In this document: one piece after another, positions 35,395-43,280 of the stretch | Layout: each line of letters begins with the position of its first letter | Position numbering within the stretch: position 1 is the stretch's first letter | IMG/VR virus record: IMGVR_UViG_3300017527_000200 | Location: 1 to 55,829 of that record | DNA from: a virus | Strand: one strand, 5' to 3' | DNA: 55,829 bases | Position numbers and translations under genes: made by a program | Notes under the pieces: model-generated | What the model was told of the DNA's origin: nothing | The model's database searches: none | What the model saw: only the letters and a program-made list of their open reading frames with translations

Positions 35395-35561
35395 TGTTTC
35401 TTTCTCCTCACTGCCCACAAGCCGATCAAAGCGATCAGCACCGGTACCACCACACCAGTAGCCCAAAGATAGACCGGCGTGCCCGTATCTGGCGGAGGTG
35501 TCGGTTGGATAATCACTTGCTGTATCGGTTCTTCATAACCACCCGCATAGACTTTATTCAT
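35391..35561 (-). CDS. 56-residue membrane protein
   Basis: MNKVYAGGYEEPIQQVIIQP with a Pro-rich segment (PTPPPDTG) is followed by one hydrophobic helix (~31-50) and a basic end (VRRKKQ). Its start overlaps the upstream stop (ATGA) and its stop overlaps the next start. The topology suggests an anchored small protein, possibly a holin-like or spanin component. Missed by length-limited callers. Confidence 0.6.
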   Translation of the reverse strand: MNKVYAGGYEEPIQQVIIQPTPPPDTGTPVYLWATGVVVPVLIALIGLWAVRRKKQ

Positions 35562-35962
35562 CACAATATCCCCTTATATCTTTCCATTCCCTCTTTTCCG
35601 TCTGTTTTTTCCATAAGCAATAATTTTGCATAAGTTATATCTAATACCGGCCTCTTTAACTCCTCGATCGCCACTTCATACAATTCTTGATAAAACTCAT
35701 ACTGACCTCGCTCCCACTCTTGGTGCTGAAGATCAATTTCCATAAACACAGCATCTTCTAATGATCCGCCATGCCTCTCATGCATTTCTTTTTTATAAGC
35801 ATCACAAACACCTTGATTAGCCTCCAGCCACAAGAACGCCTCTCGCGAATTCACATCAACCACGCCATGCTCTCGCTTGTACAGAAATTGACATGCATAC
35901 GCTAATGCTCTTGGAGACAGAAAAGCTGGCGTACTACTTGGAAAACAACAAGTCATACTCAC
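35561..35962 (-). CDS. hypothetical helical protein
   Basis: A 133-residue protein with start codon GTG (GTGA overlap with the previous stop). It has an N-terminal Cys/Ser-rich segment (MSMTCCFPSSTPAFLSPRAL) and a strongly helical, charged remainder (YKKEMHERHGGSLEDAVFME). No family recognised. Coupled to neighbours on both sides. Confidence 0.6.
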   Translation of the reverse strand: MSMTCCFPSSTPAFLSPRALAYACQFLYKREHGVVDVNSREAFLWLEANQGVCDAYKKEMHERHGGSLEDAVFMEIDLQHQEWERGQYEFYQELYEVAIEELKRPVLDITYAKLLLMEKTDGKEGMERYKGIL

Positions 35963-36573
35963 AATATCCCCTTTTCCTGCAGCGCCTGGGTTAGTGCCAG
36001 GTCTGCGTTATCAAGCCAAAGATCAACATGCATCGCTATCTTGGCCGCATATGGATCCCACGACCGCCGGTAACAGCTCCGCGTTACGTTTATATTTCTG
36101 ATCATGGATGCCTTAGTCAAACGCCCCCCACCTTCCTGGCGCCGCTTCCCCTCGATCACCAGCAAGGCCAAAGCGCGCATCTTGGCTATGGTTCTCTGTC
36201 TCTGCTTCCCGGGTCCATCCCAAACCAAGTGGGCTAACTGGTCAGCTGTGTCCAGCGTGTACCTGTTTATCCCGTAAACGTGGCGGTAAAGAGCCCCAGC
36301 TGGATTCCTGACAGTAGACAAGGCGACCGATATGGTTTCCGCCAGGTCCAGCAACCTGGTGTTTGTAATCAGCTCGCCATTGGCATCAACACTTGGAGAG
36401 GTGGTTCGTCGGTTCCTGGCCCTGACTTCGCCTCCCAACTGGGATAGGTTGCGATCTCCCAAATGGATCAGGAAGCCATCAGCCCAACTGACAGCTTGGG
36501 CAGCACCAATGAAAGAGCGAGGCCACACCTCATCCTCAGTTGTTATTATTGCCAAACTCGTCCTCCGCTTCAT
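35959..36573 (-). CDS. hypothetical protein with basic DNA-binding-like centre
   Basis: A 204-residue protein from the ATG at 36573 (MKRRTSLAIITTEDEVWPRS). The C-terminal half contains a basic helical segment (KMRALALLVIEGKRRQEGGG, then LTKASMIRNINVTRSCYRRS) reminiscent of DNA-binding regulators. The longer reading to 36642 would fully overlap the preceding gene and is rejected. It might be a late regulator in the leftward operon; the evidence is weak. Confidence 0.55.
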   Translation of the reverse strand: MKRRTSLAIITTEDEVWPRSFIGAAQAVSWADGFLIHLGDRNLSQLGGEVRARNRRTTSPSVDANGELITNTRLLDLAETISVALSTVRNPAGALYRHVYGINRYTLDTADQLAHLVWDGPGKQRQRTIAKMRALALLVIEGKRRQEGGGRLTKASMIRNINVTRSCYRRSWDPYAAKIAMHVDLWLDNADLALTQALQEKGIL

Positions 36574-36754
36574 CACTGCCTGGCTCGTAATCAAAAAAAC
36601 AACACCCCTTGCCGATTGTAGGAAACCCCAGCGAATAGCCATGATCGGCCTGCACCTGGCACCAAACGCTCATTGTTGGCGGCGTAATCTCCTGCGCCCT
36701 GTATTTGCTGCAGGACTTACAGGAAAAGACATTGTTTAATAATTCAATCGTCAT
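36536..36754 (-). CDS. small Cys-containing hypothetical protein
   Basis: A 72-residue protein with a CKSCSKYRAQE motif and an acidic end (DEAEDEFGNNNN). It overlaps the methyltransferase gene by 11 nt and the following gene by 38 nt. Its N-terminus (MTIELLNN) resembles that of the neighbouring methyltransferase (NVELLNVD). The Cys pairs may bind a metal. Function unknown. Confidence 0.55.
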   Translation of the reverse strand: MTIELLNNVFSCKSCSKYRAQEITPPTMSVWCQVQADHGYSLGFPTIGKGCCFFDYEPGSDEAEDEFGNNNN

Positions 36755-37367
36755 GATCCAGCAGCGCCATTTGTCTGGTCTCTTGATCGAATCGGGCTTT
36801 TGCTGCTGCGTAGTAATCCGGGTCTATCTCGCAGCCCACGAAATCACAACCGAAGTAGTGAGCAGCTATCGCGCTTGATCCGCTGCCGAGGTGAGTGTCT
36901 AGGATTCGCTGGCCGGGCTTGGCGTAGTTGGTTAGCAACCATTCGTAGAGTTTTACGGGCTTTTGGCATGGATGAATTACATTTTCCTTTCTGTTTATAT
37001 TTTGCCATTTTATATGTACATAATCGACCCGCGCCAACCTGTCATAACTCGCAATCTCACAAATTGACATATTGCTTTCTCTAGGGACTTGCTTATTCCA
37101 TACGATAGCGCCGCCCCTTCCGTCCACAAAATTATAATAATTGCTCCCCCATATAATCCTGTGCTTAGATACTCTTACCAACTCCGTGAAGTATTCTGCC
37201 GACGGCGGGCTATCATTCCATGTGACAGGTTCACCCCGGACATTCCCTGTAGTTTGAACCCAATTCCCTATCCCATAAGGAGGATCAACAATCGCCAAAT
37301 CAAAGGCATTATCCGGCTGTGTTGCCATGTATTCCATGCAATCCACATTTAGTAATTCAACATTCAC
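36744..37367 (-). CDS. DNA methyltransferase (N6/N4 type)
   Basis: A 207-residue protein beginning with a GTG codon (GTGA overlap with previous stop). Motif IV DPPYGIG is near the N-terminus (~29-35) and a SAM-binding region DTHLGSGSSAIAA is near the C-terminus (~160), the order of the DPPY-first class. The HPCQKPVKLYEWLL stretch matches that class. It methylates adenine or cytosine N4 and could protect phage DNA from host restriction or act epigenetically. The target site is unknown. Confidence 0.88.
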   Translation of the reverse strand: MNVELLNVDCMEYMATQPDNAFDLAIVDPPYGIGNWVQTTGNVRGEPVTWNDSPPSAEYFTELVRVSKHRIIWGSNYYNFVDGRGGAIVWNKQVPRESNMSICEIASYDRLARVDYVHIKWQNINRKENVIHPCQKPVKLYEWLLTNYAKPGQRILDTHLGSGSSAIAAHYFGCDFVGCEIDPDYYAAAKARFDQETRQMALLDHDD

Positions 37368-37546
37368 TCGCCCTTATGCTCCTGGATTTCCTTGCGCAAA
37401 ACGCCTTTCTGGTAAAACTCCTCAACTGTCCTACCGCTCCTTTTCCACTCTTGATTGTCAGGATCCCAGACAAACAGAAAGTCACGAAGGCCGATTTTGT
37501 AAAAGAGCGTACCTATTCTCCGCTGAAAATCAGCCGGGGCATTCAT
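37364..37546 (-). CDS. small hypothetical protein
   Basis: A 60-residue protein (MNAPADFQRRIGTLFYKIGL), basic and helical (EWKRSGRTVEEFYQKGVLRK). It is coupled to the methyltransferase start (GTGA) and to the upstream membrane peptide (ATGA). No family recognised. Confidence 0.6.
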   Translation of the reverse strand: MNAPADFQRRIGTLFYKIGLRDFLFVWDPDNQEWKRSGRTVEEFYQKGVLRKEIQEHKGE

Positions 37547-37659
37547 TGCTGGATCCCCAGCAGCAGGAACAACACCCGGGCTATGATCAAAACATCAAAG
37601 ACAGCCAGGAAGTAGAAAATAAAACCGGCATCTTTCATTTGTCGCATAAATGAACTCAT
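37543..37659 (-). CDS. 38-residue membrane protein
   Basis: MSSFMRQMKDAGFIFYFLAV... has one strong hydrophobic helix (~13-36). The start at 37659 has AAAGGAGG upstream and is preferred over the longer reading. Stop and next start overlap by 4 bp (ATGA). Likely an inner-membrane peptide of unknown role. Confidence 0.65.
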   Translation of the reverse strand: MSSFMRQMKDAGFIFYFLAVFDVLIIARVLFLLLGIQQ

Positions 37660-37660
37660 A

Positions 37661-37942
37661 TCAACCCTCCTTTCCAATTGTGAGGCCCATACTCTCGGCC
37701 ACGTCCAGATGTTCCCCAAGGTGCTTTTCAAGGCCAATCACGGTCCTGATAGCCCTATCTCGGTCATCAGTGTAGATATCCCTCATTTTCAGCGTCAGCA
37801 GTGCGATATTGGCTTTGCAGATGATAATATCAGCCTTGACGCGGATTGCTTTCTTTGTCCGTAAATGCTTGGCCGCGCCCAAGCACCGCTGGATGATCTT
37901 CTCTGCCCTTGGATCCATTATTCTTGCTGCGTGCATTGACAT
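37661..37942 (-). CDS. hypothetical helical protein
   Basis: A 93-residue helical protein (MSMHAARIMDPRAEKIIQRC) with alternating charged and hydrophobic heptads (RVKADIIICKANIALLTLKM). It is the second gene after the YkgJ-like gene in the leftward operon. No family recognised. Confidence 0.6.
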   Translation of the reverse strand: MSMHAARIMDPRAEKIIQRCLGAAKHLRTKKAIRVKADIIICKANIALLTLKMRDIYTDDRDRAIRTVIGLEKHLGEHLDVAESMGLTIGKEG

Positions 37943-37970
37943 TAGTTTGCCGCTCCTTTGATTATTGTTT

Positions 37971-38312
37971 TCATTTCCGCATCAGTGCCATATATTCGCT
38001 GGTGAGGTTTTGGAGATCATTAGGTGACATAGGCGCTTTAGGCTTATATCCGTGTGGACATTTCAATCTTCCGCTATCTACCACCCCAAATACCCTGCAC
38101 AAATACGGCCTTTTGTCATAAACGGAACATTTGCCCTCACAGATAAAACTACAATCCATAGTTCCTGGCTTAAAAGGCGTTATTTGTTCGGCAAGCTCCA
38201 GCCTGTTTGCTTCATATTCAGTCATGGGCACTGGGCCACAACAGTCTGTACAACCCTCCTTGCATGTAAAAGCAGGTATTTTTTTATAAATCCTTCTGTG
38301 TGCGGCCCGCAT
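37971..38312 (-). CDS. YkgJ-family cysteine-cluster protein
   Basis: A 113-residue protein with CKEGCTDCCG (~17) and CSFICEGKCSVYDKRPYLCR (~54), the Cys spacing of the YkgJ metal-cluster family, whose members are thought to bind zinc or iron-sulfur. It sits in the replication region, adjacent to the helicase-loader-like gene. Biochemical role unknown. Confidence 0.8.
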   Translation of the reverse strand: MRAAHRRIYKKIPAFTCKEGCTDCCGPVPMTEYEANRLELAEQITPFKPGTMDCSFICEGKCSVYDKRPYLCRVFGVVDSGRLKCPHGYKPKAPMSPNDLQNLTSEYMALMRK

Positions 38313-38315
38313 TAT

Positions 38316-38768
38316 TTATCCTCCCGCCCTATTTATTTTGTTTCTCATTTCCACACAAGCCTCTATGCCCTTCTCTCGGTCAACTACCGGTTTGGGTAGC
38401 TTCAGAAAGTCCCTGTGTGCTGGGTGTTGCTTTGCTCCTTTGAGCCCTGCCTTGTAGAAATCCCCGGGAACTGGCGGCCATTCCATCTGCTTCTCGCACG
38501 CCTCCAGGCCTGCCTTGATCTGCTCTGGTGTCATCTTCGCCAGGAAATAGCCATAATCGGCTTTTGTTTCCTCGTATTCCTTAGTGCTCGATAGTTTTGC
38601 TGTCCACTTCTCCCGGTATATCTGTTTCATCCTGGCCATGAATGCCGCCAATGATTGCTCCAGGGCCAAAGCATCGCTCGATGTCTGCTTGGATGAGGGC
38701 TCTTGCAACTTGGTGTTTGTTTTTACCTGACCCATTGCCTTGGTTGCTGTGCGAATTGCCTTTTCCAT
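38316..38768 (-). CDS. replication protein P-like (helicase loader)
   Basis: A 150-residue protein from the ATG at 38768 (MEKAIRTATKAMGQVKTNTK), with TGGAGACAAGAA before it. The segment YFLAKMTPEQIKAGLEACEK followed by WPPVPGDFYKAG resembles the lambda P family that loads host DnaB. It overlaps the O-like gene by 188 nt in another frame. The assignment rests on the C-terminal motif and gene order. Confidence 0.72.
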   Translation of the reverse strand: MEKAIRTATKAMGQVKTNTKLQEPSSKQTSSDALALEQSLAAFMARMKQIYREKWTAKLSSTKEYEETKADYGYFLAKMTPEQIKAGLEACEKQMEWPPVPGDFYKAGLKGAKQHPAHRDFLKLPKPVVDREKGIEACVEMRNKINRAGG

Positions 38769-39561
38769 TTCTTGTCTCCAGGTAGCTCTTAACCGGCAGT
38801 TCCAGATATGCCGGGCCAAAGGTTTTGTTTTTGTCTCTCTGTCTGAGGGATTCCACCAGGTTGGTTAGTTCTTCTGGTTTGAGCTCTGCCTGTTCCCAGT
38901 TGGCTACTAAACCGATCACCTTGGGTGTATGAACCTGTTCTTGTCTAAAGCCCAGCGCAGCAAGTGTGGCTATTAGCTGGCGCCTTGGCTCTGGTTTTTC
39001 TTCTGGCTGAGTAGATTCCCCTGCTGTGCTGTGCTGTTCTGGTCTGGTCTGGTTAGGGTCTGGTAGGGTCTGGTAGGGTCTGTTATCAGGAACGTCTGCG
39101 GGAACCCTTTCGATACCGTTCCGGAACCCTTTCGATAGGGTTTCGATACGGTTTAAAAAGTCATCACTCCAATATCTCCCATTCTTCTGTAATGCTTTGA
39201 TTAGATTAGGATATATGGATATTGAGCTTGGGATTGCATCAAACTCCTTAGCCCTGGCCTTTGCGGAATTAGGGTTTGATATTGGATTCCATCGCAAAAA
39301 CTCAGGAATAAGGATATATTCAGACGGTTTATCGTACTCCAGGAAACCCTTTCGATACAGTTGGTCGAACCCTTTCGATACCGTTTCGATAGGGATACCA
39401 AGGTCTATTGAAATGTATCCAACAGGCATCCTGAAACACCCTATTCCGCTGGTATGCTGGCAGGTCAATAGGTATGCTCCTATTACCTTGACCTCAATGG
39501 GAAGAGGCTGGATGTCTGGATGAGTCCAAAACGCTGACTGTATTTGTCCGTATTCTCTCAT
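38581..39561 (-). CDS. replication initiator O-like protein
   Basis: A 326-residue protein with an N-terminal winged-helix region (MREYGQIQSAFWTHPDIQPL, then AYLLTCQHTSGIG, VSKGFDQLYRKGFLEY) typical of phage O/DnaT-like initiators. Gln/Asn-rich linkers and a C-terminal GRN-rich segment follow. The gene itself carries an iteron cluster (39103-39391), as lambda O does. It probably binds the origin and recruits the P-like loader encoded in the overlapping gene. Confidence 0.75.
   Translation of the reverse strand: MREYGQIQSAFWTHPDIQPLPIEVKVIGAYLLTCQHTSGIGCFRMPVGYISIDLGIPIETVSKGFDQLYRKGFLEYDKPSEYILIPEFLRWNPISNPNSAKARAKEFDAIPSSISIYPNLIKALQKNGRYWSDDFLNRIETLSKGFRNGIERVPADVPDNRPYQTLPDPNQTRPEQHSTAGESTQPEEKPEPRRQLIATLAALGFRQEQVHTPKVIGLVANWEQAELKPEELTNLVESLRQRDKNKTFGPAYLELPVKSYLETRNGKGNSHSNQGNGSGKNKHQVARALIQADIERCFGPGAIIGGIHGQDETDIPGEVDSKTIEH
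39103..39391. repeat. iteron cluster, predicted replication origin
   Basis: Four exact copies of AACCCTTTCGATA (39103-39115, 39125-39137, 39345-39357, 39368-39380) plus two partial TTTCGATA copies (39141-39148, 39384-39391). They lie inside the O-like gene in two pairs separated by an AT-rich stretch (39180-39330). This arrangement resembles iterons in phage initiator genes. Confidence 0.72.
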
Positions 39562-39563
39562 TT

Positions 39564-39770
39564 CTATCTTCTCTTGGCTTTATTGATTGACTTTTCTGCA
39601 GCCCTGTCTTTTAACGCCTTCACTGTCTTTAGGTGATTAATCACCCTCGCTTTCATATGCTCTGGAACTTCCTTTTCTACCGCCTTTTCCCTCTCCTCAA
39701 ATGTTTTAAATCTGCAGATATGGCCCTGCCATTGGCTTGCACACCACTTGCTTCTATCGTCAAATGACAC
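39564..39770 (-). CDS. small helical hypothetical protein
   Basis: A 68-residue basic, helical protein (MSFDDRSKWCASQWQGHICR) starting with GTG after TAGAGG. It ends 3 bp before the O-like gene. The basic end (ALKDRAAEKSINKAKRR) may bind nucleic acid. No family recognised. Confidence 0.6.
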   Translation of the reverse strand: MSFDDRSKWCASQWQGHICRFKTFEEREKAVEKEVPEHMKARVINHLKTVKALKDRAAEKSINKAKRR

Positions 39771-39781
39771 TGTTTAAACCT

Positions 39782-39847
39782 CTATTTAATGATTGCCTCT
39801 GCCACGCTGTCAGCACACACGTAAGGTTCTGGACCTTGTTCGTTCAT
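39782..39847 (-). CDS. 21-residue peptide, possible AlpA/excisionase-like remnant
   Basis: MNEQGPEPYVCADSVAEAII plus Lys ends after 21 residues. The pattern EPYVCADSVAEAI resembles the start of AlpA/excisionase helix-turn-helix domains but the rest is missing. CAGGAG precedes the ATG. Probably a remnant. Confidence 0.3.
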   Translation of the reverse strand: MNEQGPEPYVCADSVAEAIIK

Positions 39848-39893
39848 TGTTGTTCTCCTGTTGCGTCTATACCTGCCTGCTTGTTAATGGCTG

Positions 39894-40160
39894 TTACCCC
39901 TCCCTGGTGTTCCATGCTTCAATGGCATTGTCATCATTACTTCCAGCTCTGCTCATACGTGTTACCGAACACATTTCATTCGGACAAAACACATCGGTGT
40001 ACCCAAATTGATTATTACGCCGAACCGTTGGATTGCTTCCACAAAACGGGCAAGGTAACAAGGCCGGTGAACAAGACGATTCATTAAGCATTTTTAATCC
40101 TTCCTCATATACTTTGTCATAGCGCCTATTAGGACATGGGTCTATTAGTTTTTTTGCCAT
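39894..40160 (-). CDS. Lar-type anti-restriction protein
   Basis: An 88-residue protein. CPFCGSNPTVRRN and the later CPNEMC form a zinc-finger-like arrangement, followed by AIEAWNTR. This is the signature of the Lar (restriction alleviation) family. Such proteins reduce type I restriction of the phage genome. It sits in the early leftward region with the methyltransferase, fitting an anti-restriction theme. Confidence 0.8.
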   Translation of the reverse strand: MAKKLIDPCPNRRYDKVYEEGLKMLNESSCSPALLPCPFCGSNPTVRRNNQFGYTDVFCPNEMCSVTRMSRAGSNDDNAIEAWNTREG

Positions 40161-40359
40161 CGCTCGTTACCTCTCTCGTCATCAATACTCAGTGGTCAAG
40201 GGCTCTGGCTTTCTTATAACGCCGTACACCAGAATCCCCGGCTGGGGAATGTGGCCGCTTCACAGGTCTTTCCATCCACCGGGCGGCATACTCCCGACAT
40301 CACTTGGTAGCCTCCACGATGCCAACACCACACCCGCCCTTGCCACTGAATACTGGTTG

Positions 40360-40590
40360 CTATACATCCACTATCCCCATCTGCCTGCGTCGCCTGGCAC
40401 ACTCCTGGGGGCCCTGGTGTGCCTTACGCGCATTACCCTTGTAGTGGTGGATCAGCTTCAGCCTGCCGTGCTTTGTTCTCCGCTCATACCGCTTTCGGGG
40501 GTTATACTTATTTTTGAGAACGCTTATCTGGCCAGCACTGTTATTAGCCATAGCCATCAATGCTGATGCAATCAATGCTGCTTTTCTCAT
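40360..40590 (-). CDS. small basic protein with N-terminal hydrophobic stretch
   Basis: A 76-residue protein: hydrophobic MRKAALIASALMAMANN, then a very basic body (KYNPRKRYERRTKHGRLKLI) and a final RRRRQMGIVDV. The start has GGAAGGAAGCT. It could be an exported or membrane-tethered basic peptide, or a DNA-binding protein. No family recognised. Confidence 0.55.
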   Translation of the reverse strand: MRKAALIASALMAMANNSAGQISVLKNKYNPRKRYERRTKHGRLKLIHHYKGNARKAHQGPQECARRRRQMGIVDV

Positions 40591-40661
40591 AGCTTCCTTC
40601 CTTCAAAATTGGCTGCCCTGCCCCCCTTTGGTAAAGAGAGAGACAGGGCTTGTCTTATTAA

Positions 40662-40736
40662 CTATTTGGTCTTCTCGTCCATACACCCGCCGAATGAGTG
40701 CGGTTCGGGTTTTACGATAATCTCTGCGCTATACAT
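40662..40736 (-). CDS. 24-residue peptide coupled to the DUF2303 gene
   Basis: MYSAEIIVKPEPHSFGGCMD plus four residues. Its ATG overlaps the 3' end of the DUF2303 gene. No known family. The coding evidence is only the overlapping start and open frame. Confidence 0.35.
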   Translation of the reverse strand: MYSAEIIVKPEPHSFGGCMDEKTK

Positions 40737-41541
40737 GCAGAGTGCCCAGAAAGAATTCATTCACTGCTTGTAGCTTTTCGCGCAATATCCCCTCAAACTC
40801 CTCCACCATCGCATCAGTCAGCTGTTCAGGCCGGACCATTCTCAGGACCAGATTGGGCTTTTCGTGGCTGGTCAGGACGCCAAGTCGGAAAACGATGTCA
40901 TATTCCTTCAATCCATTGTAAGGATTGCACTTCAGAATAACCTTGGCCGGTAGCTTGCCAAAGGTTGAATTAGCCTCGACCTCCTCCATGGCTGATCTGG
41001 ATCCCCTGAATTCGTGGGTCTCATGCTCGGACTTGGCTTTTGATTCAATGGTGACGTTGCGCACCCCGGTAATGGCCTGTATCGCGTCAATAAAGCTCTC
41101 ATCACCTACTTGGAACGTCAGGGACTCGCGGTAATCTTCGAAGAACTCCGCCATTTTCTTCTGGCCCACCATACTTCCGTCCATGCTTTGTGCTTTTTTG
41201 TAGAGCTCGGTCTTTTCGAGTCTCAGGCCCGCTCGGTGCTTTCCATGCTCGGGGTGGGTCTCGGTGCCCAGATCAAATATGGTGGTTGCTGCCATACATT
41301 CTTTATCTAGGTAGCAATGATCGCCTTTATGCTCAGTGACATAGGCCACAAATGAATCGATCGAGGATGTCTTAAACTCAGCCTTGTAACGAAACTTGTT
41401 CTTACAATAAGGCTCCAGGCTGGTTAGTCCCATGTGGTTGGGTAATGACAGATAGGGGAAATCCGATCCGCCGCCTTCAGGCGTTTGAGCGGCCAAAGCA
41501 GTGTCTTGAATTAGTTGAATTGCGGTGTTATCCATACTCAT
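40729..41541 (-). CDS. DUF2303 (YfdQ-like) protein
   Basis: A 270-residue protein (MSMDNTAIQLIQDTALAAQT). It contains the family-like stretches FVAYVTEHKGDHCYLDKECM, KKMAEFFEDYRESLTF and LVLRMVRPEQLTDAMVEEFE. The family occurs in phage early operons near SSB and recombination genes. Its function is unknown. It is the fourth gene of the leftward operon. Confidence 0.8.
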   Translation of the reverse strand: MSMDNTAIQLIQDTALAAQTPEGGGSDFPYLSLPNHMGLTSLEPYCKNKFRYKAEFKTSSIDSFVAYVTEHKGDHCYLDKECMAATTIFDLGTETHPEHGKHRAGLRLEKTELYKKAQSMDGSMVGQKKMAEFFEDYRESLTFQVGDESFIDAIQAITGVRNVTIESKAKSEHETHEFRGSRSAMEEVEANSTFGKLPAKVILKCNPYNGLKEYDIVFRLGVLTSHEKPNLVLRMVRPEQLTDAMVEEFEGILREKLQAVNEFFLGTLHV

Positions 41542-41562
41542 AACTGTCTACTCCTGGTTTTT

Positions 41563-41937
41563 TTAATGGTCGTCTTTGGCGACTGGATTGCCTTTGGTGT
41601 CGAACAGCTGGCCCTGGTCTTCGCGCAACAAGGTCATGCGGCCGCGGCCACCTACATACATGGGCGTAGAGGTATTATCTTCCTCCATGCTCTTTCCCCG
41701 CTTTGTTGGGATGGCATAAACCAGTTTGTGCTTAATGTTCACCTGGTCTGATTCACCGATCGGATCAAGGTCAAACGTAACCACCACCTTCCCTGGCCTG
41801 CCATGAGTTGTTACCCCTAGCGCCGCATCAGAAAGGGCTCGCTCAATCTTGCCCTTAAAAACGCCGCCACCCAACTCCTCCATAATCTGAGTCATGTCAG
41901 TCAGGTTTTTCTTAATACCCGTTACATTGGTGTCCAC
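41563..41937 (-). CDS. hypothetical protein between SSB and DUF2303 genes
   Basis: A 124-residue protein beginning with GTG at 41937, with CAGGAG eight nt upstream. The longer reading to 41967 is less likely. Helical N-terminus and a beta-rich centre (GKVVVTFDLDPIGESDQVNI). Usually co-encoded with DUF2303 in phages. Function unknown. Confidence 0.65.
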   Translation of the reverse strand: MDTNVTGIKKNLTDMTQIMEELGGGVFKGKIERALSDAALGVTTHGRPGKVVVTFDLDPIGESDQVNIKHKLVYAIPTKRGKSMEEDNTSTPMYVGGRGRMTLLREDQGQLFDTKGNPVAKDDH

Positions 41938-42021
41938 TGTCTCTGCTCCTGTTGTTGATAAAATCACTAATTAGTGCCTATTTGGCGCCTAATTAGTCCC
42001 TATTTCAGTCTAAGGTGACCT

Positions 42022-42486
42022 CTAAAATGGAATATCATCATCAAATTGGCCGTCATCATTGGCCGGCGCTGGTGCTGATTGCTGCTGATTATGCTGAAAA
42101 GTCTGGGGCTGGCCATGGCCTGCTGATGATGCTCGCGCCGCACCCTCACCACGACTGTCCAACATTTGCATCTGGTCAGCCACAATCTCAGTTGTGTATT
42201 GGTCTTGGCCGTCCTTTTCCCATTTGCGAGTCTGCAGCCGGCCCTCGATGTAGACCTTGGAGCCCTTTTTTAGGTACTCGCCCACGATCTCAGCCAGGCG
42301 CCGGAAGAATACAACCCGGTGCCATTCTGTCTTTTCTTGGGGCTCGCCAGACTGCTTGTCTTTCCAGGTTTCGCTGGTAGCCAGGGTTACATTGGCTACA
42401 GCATTGCCATTTGGCATGTACCGTACCTCCGGATCCTGCCCCAGATTTCCAATCAGAATTACCTTGTTTACGCCTCTACTTGCCAT
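42022..42486 (-). CDS. ssb: single-stranded DNA-binding protein
   Basis: A 154-residue SSB. The N-terminal OB fold (~1-110: [50 protein letters not shown]) is followed by a Gln/Gly/Ala-rich linker and the conserved acidic tip DDDIPF. It coats ssDNA during replication and recombination and recruits partners through the tip. Second gene after the RuvC-like gene in the leftward unit. Confidence 0.93.
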   Translation of the reverse strand: MASRGVNKVILIGNLGQDPEVRYMPNGNAVANVTLATSETWKDKQSGEPQEKTEWHRVVFFRRLAEIVGEYLKKGSKVYIEGRLQTRKWEKDGQDQYTTEIVADQMQMLDSRGEGAARASSAGHGQPQTFQHNQQQSAPAPANDDGQFDDDIPF

Positions 42487-42489
42487 TAT

Positions 42490-42918
42490 TTACACTCCGT
42501 AACAGAGCATGATCGCGTCCCGCGTATGCTCATTAGTTGGGCTTTTATAGCCGGTGATTTTTCTAACTTGGGCGGCATTGAGTTTGCCGGCCGGATGCTG
42601 GGTTATGACTGAATAGCCCACTCTTTTGAAATACTCGACTAGAAGCTCTGCCTCGCGGATCGCCGAGCCCACATTGACGCCAGTACGCTGAATAGCGCCT
42701 TTTGCTTTGGCTTCGTCATGCCAGACGGTTTTGGTGTTTGGAAGCTCGATTATGACCCGGTGCACGTGCTCTTGAGGATATCTCACAGATATGAATTCAA
42801 TCGCTTCCCAAAAGGTGGTTTTCTTCACGACAGGAAGCGTTTTCTCAACCCTGTTGTAGACGGCCAGGCCGGTATTTTTTCCAGGATCCAGACCAATTGA
42901 ATACCGTTTTTCTGCCAT
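42490..42918 (-). CDS. RuvC-like Holliday junction resolvase
   Basis: A 142-residue protein from the ATG at 42918 (MAEKRYSIGLDPGKNTGLAV). The first Asp lies in GLDPGKNTG, a Glu in VIIELPN, and a C-terminal HTRDA motif supplies the last acidic residues of the RNase H-like site. The longer reading to 42963 starts with GTG and lacks support. It resolves recombination or branch intermediates before packaging. It follows the repressor gene, so early expression is expected. Confidence 0.85.
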   Translation of the reverse strand: MAEKRYSIGLDPGKNTGLAVYNRVEKTLPVVKKTTFWEAIEFISVRYPQEHVHRVIIELPNTKTVWHDEAKAKGAIQRTGVNVGSAIREAELLVEYFKRVGYSVITQHPAGKLNAAQVRKITGYKSPTNEHTRDAIMLCYGV

Positions 42919-42982
42919 GCCGTTTCCCTGTGTGGTAAAAGGTGCCGTCTCTCCGGCTGTCACCGCGATAGGTGTATTCTAC

Positions 42983-43213
42983 TCATGCCGCCGCAACCTT
43001 TGGTGGCTTCCAGCCAGGATCCGGATAGATGTCAGGGCGCACCTCATAAGGCGTTACCTGCCCATCAGTAGCGTGGTAAAGAGGGATTACATGCTCCGGA
43101 GGGACTTGCTCGCCATTGTACCAATGAGAGATTCGCCCAGGAGTAACACCCAGTTTCTCGGCAAGTGAAGTCTGATTGTCAGGACCAGTATCTAAATATT
43201 TTATTAAGTTCAT
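42983..43213 (-). CDS. Cro/YdaS-like repressor
   Basis: A 76-residue protein with a helix-turn-helix (TSLAEKLGVTPGRISHWYNG) and the YdaS/Cro-like tail (VIPLYHATDGQVTPYEVRPD). Its promoter places the start of transcription at or next to the ATG at 43213, so the message is probably leaderless, as for lambda cI from PRM. It most likely binds the three ATAG-N5-CTAT operators at 43223-43328 and controls both divergent units. Confidence 0.85.
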   Translation of the reverse strand: MNLIKYLDTGPDNQTSLAEKLGVTPGRISHWYNGEQVPPEHVIPLYHATDGQVTPYEVRPDIYPDPGWKPPKVAAA

Positions 43214-43219
43214 TCTAGG

Positions 43220-43248
43220 ATAATAGATTTACTATTGGGGGATGTCAA
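43220..43248 (-). promoter_or_regulatory. leftward sigma70 promoter (repressor/early-left)
   Basis: On the minus strand, TTGACA (43248-43243), a 17-bp spacer and TATTAT (43225-43220). The start of transcription falls at ~43213-43214, exactly at the repressor ATG. Operator 1 lies in the spacer. Confidence 0.85.
43223..43235. promoter_or_regulatory. operator 1 (ATAG-N5-CTAT)
   Basis: 13-bp inverted repeat atagatttactat, within the leftward promoter. Same half-sites as operators 2 and 3, so likely repressor sites. Confidence 0.7.
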
Positions 43249-43280
43249 ATAAGAATTATGGAGCCGTATATATAGAGAGT

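Noticed and set aside
39335-39343. Exact match to spacer tactccagg next to an iteron in the O-like gene
   Set aside because: A 9-mer is expected about 0.4 times by chance on both strands of this genome, and no partner spacer match is adjacent. Only a paired match would count.
40214-40402. 62-residue Cys-containing frame beside the small basic gene
   Set aside because: GTG start without a ribosome site, overlap with the better supported 40360-40590 gene and no recognisable pattern.
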